Assembly: GCA_030267965.1 (NCBI GenBank)
Contig: BRYA01000575.1
Span: 35,997-73,612, forward strand
Source: Triparma columacea
Lineage: Eukaryota; Sar; Bolidophyceae; Parmales; Triparmaceae
Reading direction: 5' to 3'
Length of the DNA stretch: 37,616 bases
Position 1 is the stretch's first letter. Every line of letters begins with the position of its first letter. The position numbers and the translations under genes were made by a program. Shown here piece after piece: positions 21,364 through 29,834 of the stretch. The notes below the pieces were generated by a model that saw nothing but the letters and a program-made list of their open reading frames with translations, was not told where the DNA came from and made no database searches.

Positions 21364-23269
21364 CTAAATGATTCCTCCCCCATATCCCCTCTCGCTCGCA
21401 TACCTGTCCGGGTAATCCCTCGCAGATGCGCCTCTCCTCTTAATAAGCCCCGGTCCTCTTTTCTTAAGCTCGTCGACCGTCCCCGTCCCCAGCAGTCCCA
21501 TGGCTCTGTCGAGTTCGACCTTGAGGATTTCAATGGCCTTCTTAACCCCCTTCTCCCCTCCCGCCGTAAGGCCGTAGAGGTAGGGCTTACCGATGCCGAC
21601 TGCGTCGGCGCCGAGAGCTAGGGCTTTTGCGATGTCCGTGCCTCTCTGGATACCACCGTCGAGTATGATCTCAGTGTCCGCCCCAACCGCATCCCTGATC
21701 GACGGGAGTACGTCAATAGTAGCAGGCGAGGTCTCCAGTTGCCTAGCGCCGTGGTTGGATACCCACATGGTTGTGAAGCCGATTTCCTTAGCCTTGATTG
21801 CGTCGTCGGGACGGACGACGCCCTTGATGGCGGAGGGACCGTTCCACTCACCGAGCAACCACTCGGCGTCCTTCCAGTCGAAGGCTGGGTTGATCTGGGA
21901 GTTCACAAAGGCGGCGAGGGAGTCGGCGGGGACCTCGGTGTTGATGTTCGCGTAGGTGTAGGCGGGGTTGGAAAGGAAATCCCAAGACCAGACGGGGGCC
22001 TGGGTTGGGGGGTGGGTGGGTGGGGGAAGGGGGGGAGGGGGGGAGGGTGTTCAGGGTTAGAAGACTCTCGACCTCTCCCTTATCCAGATATATTCAACGA
22101 CCCTGGTCTCGCCTCCACCTCCTCTACATCTCCCCCCAAATAATCTCTCACCTTGATAGCTTCCCAGACCTGCTTAGGTGTGTAGTTCGGTGGGATAGTG
22201 AATCCGTTCCTGATGTCCCTCTCCCTGTTCCCGTACCACGTGAAGTCAACCGTGAGGGCGAGGGCGTCGAAGTTACCCTCCTTCGCCTTTTGGAGGACGT
22301 CCTTTACGAGCTCGCGGTCCTTCCAGACGTACAGCTGGAAAACCTTAGGGCCCTTGTGGATCTTTGCAATGTCAGGGATGGAGGTAGTGGCGAGACTGGA
22401 GAGTCCATAGAGTGTCCCGTGGTGCTCTGCTGCCTTGGCGGCAGCGGTCTCGCCGTCGGTGTGGAACATCCTGTTCCCGGCTGTGGGGCAGGTGAAGAAG
22501 GGGAGGTTGACGTCCTTGCCGAAGATCTTGGTGGAGAGATCGAGGGGGGGCTGGAGACCGGAGAGGACGTGGTAGTGCATCTCCAGCTCGGAGTAGGCGT
22601 CCTTGCCGCGACGGAGGGAGATCTCATCGTCAGCACTGGAGAGGAGGTTGGGGGGGGGGGTGAGGGGGGGGGAAGGTGTAGGAGGTGTGAGTCAAAAAAT
22701 GGCCAAAAAAGGACGGCTCGTCGTCAAAATTGCCCCGTCGTCTCTAGTGATTCCTTCTTGAATCCTCGTCTAAGGTGTATTTCGTTGTTGAATGGTGTTT
22801 TGTTGTTTGGGTGGTGGTATTGCCTCCGGTATGTTTGGTGTGTATTAAGATGTGCATTATTGATGGTTTGTACGTGTTATATTTGTGTGTGATGGTATGA
22901 TGGTTTCGAGTGTGTATATATTTATCTGATAATACAATTTATATGCAATTTGATGCGATAGAGGATGATATAATAAGGGTTATATGAGGGTGACTAACTC
23001 ACCCTGCATCGAGGTAATCAAACACCATTTTATGAGCTCTCCACTTGGCTATCTTTCTTAGATCAGCGATATTGACAGCCTGTGGGTTGGGATTTGGGTG
23101 AGTATGACATACAGGGTGTGTGTATAGGTGTATAGGCCTCAAGGATGAGCATATATTAGGCACAAATGCTCACATTGTCGACAGCTCGAGCATAAGGAGC
23201 CTCAAGGATTGGCTTAACAAGGGGTACTTTAGATAGTACTTTGTGTACTCCCATTCGATGGAAAGGCAT
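21364..23269 (-). CDS. FMN-dependent alpha-hydroxyacid dehydrogenase/oxidase (lactate or glycolate type)
   Basis: Four exons, 23269-23174, 23079-23003, 22635-22152 and 21999-21364 (junction phases 0, 2, 0), give about 430 residues. The family oxidises L-lactate, glycolate or related 2-hydroxyacids using FMN. Motifs: YLDAGADDE (active-site Tyr region, rebuilt across the second junction), FFTCPTAGNRMFHTDGE, YGLSSLATTSIPDI, FQLYVWKDRE, LALTVDFTWYGNRERDIRN, IKGVVRPDDA with the FMN-binding Lys, SNHGARQLETSP with catalytic His and Arg, and ILDGGIQRGTDIAKALALGADAVGIGKPYLYG. FHTDGE and ETSPATIDVLP resemble the cytochrome b2/LldD side more than plant glycolate oxidase, but there is no heme domain. No clear peroxisomal tripeptide is present: the C-terminus is GGGII. 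A mitochondrial location is possible from the basic N-terminus. Confidence 0.88.
22014..22048. other. G-tract cluster (possible G-quadruplex) in an intron
   Basis: The plus strand carries at least five runs of three or more G within 35 bp, separated by one or two bases. It lies in the third intron (22151-22000) of the minus-strand alpha-hydroxyacid dehydrogenase gene, so it forms the C-rich polypyrimidine tract before the acceptor on the sense strand. A quadruplex is possible on the template strand. Confidence 0.55.
22636..23002 (-). other. 367-bp intron of the alpha-hydroxyacid dehydrogenase gene
   Basis: Bounded by GTGAGT and CTCCAG on the minus strand; splicing restores YLDAG-ADDEISL. The middle (about 22760-22980) is T/G-rich on the plus strand with TGTGTG patches and low in C. 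No gene is seen in it. Confidence 0.7.
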
Positions 23270-23523
23270 ATTGAGCTATAAAGAGAGGATTTGGGGGATG
23301 TAACGTAGTAAGGGGGGAGGGAATGATGATAGGGTTATAAAATACCCAGGTCACCAATGTTTGGAAATGGAGTGGGGAAGCTTGTGCGTGGCGGATTGGA
23401 TCTGCCTTCTCTGCAGAATGGAGACTGCAACACCTTCACACAAAACACCCAAATATTCACACAATGTACGCTAATAAAATCATCAAAAATACACGCAAAC
23501 TGCAAACTAGGTCACTCTCGTAC

Positions 23524-25037
23524 ATGCGATCACAAGAGAGCTTCGAGTAAGTACATTACACCACAAAAAACCAACCTGTCAAAACTGGAAGGGCAATGGT
23601 ACTGCTGATGTGGGGACTTTTATAGACATACAGGAGATTTAGAGAACGCACGCACACACACTTAGGATAAAAATATACCTATATAATATATACGCCAACC
23701 AAAACTACGAAAGCTTGGAATTTGCACACATTTTAGACACATTTGAGAAACAGCCATCCACGATAATGCACCCCATAATGTACAAATATATTATATGGAA
23801 GCTAAAACTAATATACATAGCCAGAAACACTTAAGAGTACGGTCAAGGTGCTAGGGGCAGGTTAGATTTGGGGGATTTGGGGGAAGAGCATGGGGTTGGG
23901 GGACTCGACAAAGCACCATCAACAAAGCACCATCAACAAAGCCATCCAAAATACGCAAAACTCCCCCCTGCCCCGACTACCTGCCCCGACCACCTGCCCC
24001 GACCACCTGCCCCTCCCTCGATTCAACAACAACACAACAGCATTTTGTTCTAACCCCCTTTCCCCTCCACACACACAGTTCGGTCCTAAAGTGGTTCTAC
24101 ACTCACCGCGCCACCGCCGTTCTCCGTACCCCCACCTCCTCTGCCTGTCCTCTCGCCATGGACGCCGCCGTCGAGGGTGGATTCCGCATCGGTGAGTTCA
24201 CCCTGACTACCCCAGACGCTCTCCACCATATGAGCAACTTTGTCATGGATTCAAACTACGAACATGTCAAGTTCGGGATGGGGACTGTTATGACGGTGGA
24301 GGACGCGAAGAAGGTGAGAGAGGGGAATAGGGGGTTTTGGTGGATTTGGGGGGACATTGGTCATTCATGAACAACCACAACAAGAATAACTACGATAAAT
24401 CTACGGCACGGCAAAGAGAATTCACGCAATTCACGCTCACGCTAGTTATGATCCTCCCCCCCCCCCCCTCCCCCCCTCCCCCCCTCCTTCCAATCCCCAA
24501 GTCCATGGACGCCGGTGCCCAGTTCCTAATTTCCCCGGTAGTAGTCCCTTCCGTAATATCCTGGGCCAAGTCCCACAACATAGTCTGCCTCCCCGGTTGC
24601 CAGACACCCTCCGAGGCCTACAACGCCTACAAGCTCGGTGCCCCAATCCAGAAGGTTTTTCCTGGTGTCGCAGGTGGGCATTTATGGATGAAAGCAGTGA
24701 GCGCGGCATTACCTATGCTCAGGCTTAACCCTACGAGTGGAGTTCAACTTGATAACGTGGCTGACTTTTTGGAGAACGGGTGCACGGGGGTGGGACTGGT
24801 GGCACCGCTGTTTGACCCGGAGCTTATTGCGCAGGAGAAATGGGATGAAATTACTACTAATGCTAAATTCGCTATCAAGGTAAGTGGGGGGGGGTGGGGG
24901 GGGAGGGGGGGGGATGAATTATTTTAGAGGTTCTTTTCATTAACATTAACTAACAAACTTACCTCATCCCTCCCCCCCGTCTTCGCCCCTATTCAACACA
25001 GGGTGTCAGGAAAATCGGGAAAGAAACTAGGGAGATT
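23524..25037 (+). CDS. KDPG aldolase (2-dehydro-3-deoxyphosphogluconate aldolase), 3' end lost in a gap
   Basis: Four exons: 23524-23546, 24079-24313, 24502-24879 and 25002 to the N gap at 25038 (junction phases 2, 0, 0). This is the Entner-Doudoroff aldolase that splits KDPG into pyruvate and glyceraldehyde 3-phosphate. Motifs: ATAVLRTPT (family VvpVlR), VEGGFRIGEFTLTTPDAL with the active-site Glu, GMGTVMTVEDAKKSMDAGAQFLISP built across a junction, LPGCQTPSEAYNAYKLGAP, and QKVFPGVAGG with the Schiff-base Lys. The first exon is an inference: a 23-nt ATG exon with a GTAAGT donor is the one I found that supplies the needed phase. If it is wrong, the 5' end is missing. The C-terminus is cut by the unsequenced gap about 12 codons into the last exon. 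An ED-type enzyme is known in diatoms and relatives. Confidence 0.82.
23547..24078 (+). other. 532-bp proposed first intron of the KDPG aldolase gene
   Basis: Donor GTAAGT at 23547, acceptor CACAG at 24078. The first 300 bp are AT-rich. Near the 3' end are a 14-bp direct repeat (AAAGCACCATCAAC at about 23910-23937) and three copies of a 13-bp C-rich unit (CTGCCCCGACCAC type, about 23968-24008). No convincing coding sequence was seen. Confidence 0.5.
24886..24913 (+). other. G-runs directly behind a 5' splice site
   Basis: Immediately after the GTAAGT donor of the KDPG aldolase's third intron are three runs of 9, 8 and 9 G, separated by single bases. This can fold as a G-quadruplex in the pre-mRNA and could affect donor use. 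It could equally be a hard-to-sequence homopolymer region. Confidence 0.7.
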
Positions 25038-25055
25038 NNNNNNNNNNNNNNNNNN
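25038..25055. other. Assembly gap (18 N)
   Basis: A run of 18 undetermined bases interrupts the last visible exon of the KDPG aldolase gene. Its true length may differ. It hides the aldolase C-terminus and possibly the promoter of the next gene. Confidence 0.99.
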
Positions 25056-25183
25056 GGAGGGGAGTTATGACAGGGGAGGGTAATGGACGAAACTACATTT
25101 CACACACAAAACACTCTTTTCATTTGAGACCCAACCCCAAGGATTCTATCCGAATCCACCTCATTACCTCATCCCTAACCTTC

Positions 25184-26473
25184 ATGGGTGAAAAGGTTAT
25201 GGTTGACGTAGAATACGGAGAGAACGAGGCGACTCCGATTTCCCCACAGCCTAAAAACGAGGGTGCAATGGATCGCGTCGTTGCAAGCATCAAAGCAGAT
25301 TTTACAGGAGTGAGTCAATTCTCGATTCATAAAGAGTCATGAAAAGTGACACACACACCTCTAACCCCTCCCCCCCTTCACCTCCCATATCTTCCCAAAC
25401 CAGTACATCCAAGAATTCAGTTACTTGTCTCGTATCTTCCCCTGTCTCTTCACCTCCCTAAACAGCCGAAAAATGTCTGCCAAGGTAAACTCAGATCTCC
25501 ATACAAACATGCAGAACTTCGACGTCCTTATCTACGGTAAGGTAGGTTGCGGTTACTGCGCACGTGCAATAGCCGGTATAAAGAAAGAGCAGTCATCCGG
25601 TTACAGGAAAGGTTTCAGCATAAAGGTTGTAGAGGTCACTGGGAACGATGAGATGTCTGCTGAGGAGCAGGCTGAGACTAAGAACATGCTACGTCGTCGT
25701 ATCGGTTTGTTCGATTTAACTTTCCCAGTGATAATAATCAAGGGTGTATACGTCGGTGGTAGTGACGTTATACTTCAAAGCATAGAGGAGGAGGAGTTCT
25801 CTGAAAAGCTAACGCAGAGGAGGATGGGGTATGATGAGGACGAACCGATTAGGTGGAACCCGACGCTTGAGGCGAAGGAGAGTAAAGCGAGACTGTACGA
25901 GGTGAGGAAAGGGGGAAGGGGAGGGGAGGGGGAGAAGATATAATACATGAGCAAGGTACCTCTCCTTTCGCTAACCCCCCCCCCCTCCCTCCCCCCCCCC
26001 CCACACAGGTTCCAAAGATTAGGGGGGCTGAAGGGTACCCTGACTGGCCCTGGTGGTCCTTCCACTTTTGCTTCCACTCCAACATCGTCCGCTACACCTC
26101 TGTGCTTCACATAATCCTGATGCTCGTCTGCGGTGCTCTCCTCAAGGCCGGCGGTAGCTCTGAGAGTTTCGCCGTAGGCCTGATTTGGTACTACTCAATA
26201 GAACTAACCTGCACGTGCCTTTGGGGGCCGTCTCCTTGGACACTGATGGGAGTGTTCTGCACGTTCTTCTTCTGGAACTCCAGGGGAAACGCGGCCTTCA
26301 GCATACCCTACAAGGTCGTCTTCGCTGCGTACTGTTTGGGCCTATTCCCGCTGCTCGTAAAGAGGCGAGACCTCACAGACGAGGCCTCGAGAGCTGACAA
26401 CACCGACAGCCTCATCAAGGCGCTCGGTGGCTTCGTGGTGAATTCCGCACTCCTGGCGTACTTTAGATTCTGA
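25184..26473 (+). CDS. Glutaredoxin-like domain fused to a multipass membrane domain
   Basis: Three exons in phase 0 (25184-25309, 25404-25901, 26009-26473) give 362 residues to the first UGA. The middle holds a glutaredoxin-like thioredoxin fold: FDVLIYGKVGCGYCARAI with redox pair C91/C94, then LTFPVIIIKGVYVGGSDVI, which gives the cis-Pro and the GG-S-D glutathione-binding turn. After a charged linker, about four hydrophobic segments follow (about residues 222-250, 262-300, 316-335, 344-362). I do not recognise the membrane part; a His/Trp-rich WPWWSFHFCFHSN segment precedes it. The start is uncertain: an in-frame ATG at 25067 lies just after the gap. The likely topology is a membrane-anchored thiol-disulfide oxidoreductase. 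The frame stays open for 29 codons past the UGA (see the separate entry), so the protein may be longer if that codon is recoded. Confidence 0.72.
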
Positions 26474-26563
26474 CCCGGGTCGCTCGCCGCAGGCGGGCTA
26501 CTCAAAACCGTGGAGTACCTCCGCGTCGCGTGCTGCGGGGGGAAGGCGGGGAAGAAGAACTGA
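26471..26563 (+). other. In-frame UGA followed by a 29-codon open extension (possible selenocysteine readthrough)
   Basis: After TGA at 26471-26473 the same frame continues without a stop from 26474 to 26560, ending at TGA 26561-26563. The extension reads as a short Gly/Leu-rich part, then VEYLRVACCGG and a Lys-rich tail (KAGKKN). An intron cannot explain it: there is no usable GT donor between the last coding codons and the extension. Chance alone could leave 29 GC-rich codons open, so the case depends mainly on the hairpin downstream. Confidence 0.4.
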
Positions 26564-26952
26564 GCGTTTTTTTGGGGGGGACACAGGCTTTTCGATTGAG
26601 GCACTTTTGGGCTCGAGGAATGACGAGGGGTGAACATCTATTACCTCTTTGAAATGTCGAGCGAAAGATAATCGAAAATAAGCTTTACTGTGCAAACACT
26701 GGCGTATTTATCGCATTTCAGTCTTCGTGAAAGGTCACGAAAATTTTGTTGTCTTTGGTTCGGATTTGGGCAAGAGTCCAGCTTGGATTCCTTAATTATA
26801 CAAAATTGCAACAAATTTCACACCGTCAACATCATAGAGCCCAAATTCGCGCTCCGGTTGACTACGTGCCACAACGCAACTTCCCGGACCTATCATTTGC
26901 AAGGTTCCGAGTTTAGATCTTTCAGTTAGCCAACGCCCCTTCCAGCAGCTTC
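26564..26952. other. Spacer between the glutaredoxin-membrane and GPH transporter genes
   Basis: 389 bp. The left part holds the SECIS-like hairpin in the presumed 3' UTR. The right part (about 26690-26950) should hold the transporter's promoter and leader. No other gene or RNA was seen. Confidence 0.5.
26589..26678 (+). promoter_or_regulatory. SECIS-like 3' UTR hairpin
   Basis: Pairing by eye: 26589-26597 (TTTTCGATT) with 26670-26678; 26604-26608 (CTTTT) with 26663-26667; 26611-26616 (GCTCGA) with 26657-26662. Above an internal loop lies ATGAC at 26620-26624 facing TGAA at 26650-26653, the layout of a SECIS non-Watson-Crick quartet. An 8-bp upper helix follows (26625-26632 with 26642-26649, four of its pairs G-U). 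The 9-nt apical loop starts with AA (26633-26634). It starts 118 nt after the in-frame UGA and 25 nt after the next stop. One departure from standard SECIS elements is the upper helix, shorter than the usual 10-13 pairs. Confidence 0.45.
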
Positions 26953-28898
26953 ATGTCGTCTGAAAAAACAGTACCTAGATCAACGAAGGTGCTTTTAGGA
27001 ATTGGAGAGGCCGTAATGATTTCGAACACCCTCACGACTGGGTGAGTGTCGGGGCTGGGGGGGATGGAAAAGGGAAGAGTTGTGAAGTGTGGTTTCGTGC
27101 CTTAAAAGGAGGGCCAAGGGAATCAAGGGAATCCGTTCAAATACCCGTTTTTAAATCTCTCACCCCCCACCACTACCAGCTTCTTCCTTAATTCATATCT
27201 TCTCGAGGTGAGTTCCCCCCCCTTCTTGGTGCCCCCCACTCCTCCTTGTTCACACTCCCCCCCCTCCCCAGACCGCCTGCCTAGATGGAGTCCATGTAGC
27301 CGTGATCCAGGTTGTCCAAGGGTTTTTCGACGTCATTAACGATCCTGTTGTTGGAACGCTCTCCGACAACACTCGCACCAGATGGGGGCGCAGGCGTCCC
27401 TGGATGCTCCTCGGGAGTTTGATCCTTCCCTGTAGCTATTGGTTGCTGTTCTGTCCGAGCCCGTTCTCCAGCGAGGACTTCAAACTGTTGTATTACATGG
27501 TTTGTTTCTGCGGGGTCAGGTGAGAGCTCAAGGAGCCAGCGCCTTTGATGACATACATCCTGCGCACTCACCCTGTTTTCATTTCACAGCTTGGGCGTCA
27601 CGTGCATGAATATTAGCATATCTGCTTTAGTACCTGAACTCACCGACGATTACGACGAGAGAACCTCGCTCTCCTCCTACCGCCTTGCTATTGGCAACCT
27701 TTCTGCCTTCGGTTCTCTCATGGTTATGACCCAGATGCTCTCAACTTACTCTGCATCTGAAAAGGTCGAAGGCTACCGCAACTCGGCCTTGGTCGTGGCG
27801 ATTATCATGGCAACATTCGGGTTGGTTTGCTTTGCGTTTATTAGGGAGAAGTTCAAGATGACGCTCGAAGAGAACGTGAACTCAGTCAAAGTTCCCCAGT
27901 CCCCTAAGTCAATTTCGAAGAGGAAGAAAAGTTACGACGAGATGATCGAAGAGAACGACGGCCTTAACTCGGCCGACGTTAGGGTTAACAGAAAGCTCAA
28001 GGACGAAATCAAGCTGGTCCTCGAAAACAAGGCGTTCCTATGGTTGGCAGGGATCTGGCTGTGCGGTCCCACCGCGCTTTTCGTTCTCCAGTCGTCCCTC
28101 GTGCTTTACTGCAAATATATTTTGAACGACGAGACGCTCATAACAATGATCATCCTTATCGTCCAGGGCTGCAGCTTTGCGTCCCTCCCCTTCTGGCTCA
28201 AGCTGTCCAAGGCAAAGGGCAAGAGGTTCGCGTACAACTGCGCGGCAGTTGGCCTCATGGTCTTCACGTCTCTTCTGACTTTCAACAGCAATTTATTGTT
28301 CGGCTATATCTGTGCATGCGGCATCGGGCTGAATCTTATCGTCGTGTACCTTATTCCGTACTCCATGCTTCCCGACTGTATCGAGGAGGATGAGTACAGG
28401 ACTGGGCGCCGACGCGAGGGAATATATGTTGGGTTCTTTGGTTTCATGATGAAGATCTCGGTGACTCTAGCCATGGGGTTCACCAACGTCCTCCTCAAGA
28501 TCGTAGGTTACCAAGCCCCAGTTGAGACTTGCGGGCTTGGAGTCGATGAAGTGGCTGAGGAGGATGAAGTTGACAGTAATGGAGAACTGCCAGCCAGCCA
28601 AAATGACGCCACCAGGAAGGTTATCAGGTTTTTGGTTGGTGTCGGCCCAGCCTGTTTTTTCGCAATCGCCTTGCTTTGCGTTTCAAGGTACCCTATCACC
28701 AAGGACTACCACGACAACTTGCTTAGGAAGATTCAAGAGAAAAAGAAGCTTGGGATGTCAAACGCTCCGGGCAGTGTGCGGGTGCTGCGCTCAAAAAGCC
28801 AGGAAGAGGAGAGGAATGGTGGAAGGGGAATTGAACGCGACGATTTCGGAGTCAATACAACGGCTGTCACGCTCAAATTTGATGAAAAGCAATTGTAA
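26953..28898 (+). CDS. MFS transporter of the GPH (glycoside-pentoside-hexuronide)/MFSD2-like type
   Basis: Four exons, 26953-27041, 27180-27207, 27272-27519 and 27590-28898 (junction phases 2, 0, 2), give about 557 residues. Exon 2 is only 28 nt and is needed to link TTG to FFLNSYLLE and then TACLDGVHVA. The family signature is clear: FFDVINDPVVGTLSDNTRTRWGRRRPWMLLGS, matching DxxxDPxxGxxSDrtxSRwGRRRPw of cation-coupled sugar symporters and MFSD2 lysolipid transporters. ISISALVPELTDDYDERTSLSSYR and the second-half YSMLPDCIEEDEYRTGRRREGIYVGFFGFMMK are also typical (Asp and Gly-Arg-Arg pattern). About twelve membrane segments are expected. A charged loop (KSISKRKKSYDEMIEEND) lies mid-protein, and the C-terminus is hydrophilic. 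Substrate (sugar or lysophospholipid, with Na+ or H+) cannot be settled from sequence. Confidence 0.88.
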
Positions 28899-29834
28899 GC
28901 ACGACTGTTGTTGAAGTATATATATCAGATCAGATTATTTTAGACGCGACAGTACCGGGCGAGTGGATGCTACGTATTTGCTGGCTGGTTATGGGTGTGT
29001 GAGTAGGGAAGGATTATTATTATAGATATTATTATTACTAAGGATATTATTATTATATTAAGAGCAAATTGTGTTGCCTTGGCCAACGCTTGAGAGGAAG
29101 GCTGTGTATATAGGGTCCGTGCGACTCTTTGGGTCGATTTGAGGGATTCGGAAGGAGGAAGGGTGCAGCATATAGATACAATTTTGTTATTGGGAAGTTA
29201 TAGCGTACTTGAAATGACAATCTGGGAACAAACGCCGATCTTAGGACCGGAAACACGACGACATGGAGGCATAGACGAAGTTCAAGGTGTGAAAAATTAA
29301 CTTTCCAAAACCCTCAAAACAATTTCTGAATACACCAATCTCATTTACATCGCATTATCGTATTCGTTGCAACAAGAAGATCGATATTACTACACAACAC
29401 TCAGAAAATAGAGTTTAACGGCTTTAAGTGTTGACTGAAGCATAATACCTAGCTCACACCACTCCCGGCCAACGTCGTGAGCACAAGCAATTTACTCCTC
29501 ATTTGGAAGGTAAGAATGTGAAGAGAGGGACGAAATGGCTTTACATTGGATCGGAGCGGTATATTGAGGGGTTCTATGGGCCTGATCGTGATAATGAGGC
29601 CTGCCCCCACCCTGCAACTTGCCTTCCAGGATGAGGACTGGCGTTAGGCACTTGCGATGGACTCTCACAGATTGGGTAATTTTGGGAAAATATGAAATCG
29701 CGCAATAATGAACCACCTTACGCATATGCCATCTTACAATATCTTTACTCACACCAAAAAACGCCGCTCCGCCACCTTTTTTTTACGCACGTCAACCGTG
29801 AACACATGATTTTCAGCACCCAATCAAGATCGTC
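28899..29834. other. 936-bp intergenic stretch with an ATT-rich simple repeat
   Basis: ATT/TTA trinucleotide runs lie at about 29009-29058. The rest is mixed AT-leaning sequence with only short ORFs that resemble no family. The last few hundred bases presumably form the promoter and leader of the giant gene, whose ATG is at 29835. Confidence 0.6.

Noticed and set aside
22005..22892. Long plus-strand ORF (295 codons)
   Set aside because: It is antisense to two exons of the alpha-hydroxyacid dehydrogenase gene, whose motifs are unmistakable on the other strand.
23357..23608. 83-codon plus-strand ORF as a separate gene
   Set aside because: No family pattern; part of it overlaps the better-supported short first exon of the KDPG aldolase gene in another frame.
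29492..29752. Short ORFs in the 28.9-29.8 kb spacer
   Set aside because: No recognisable motifs, no splice or context support, and AT-leaning composition.
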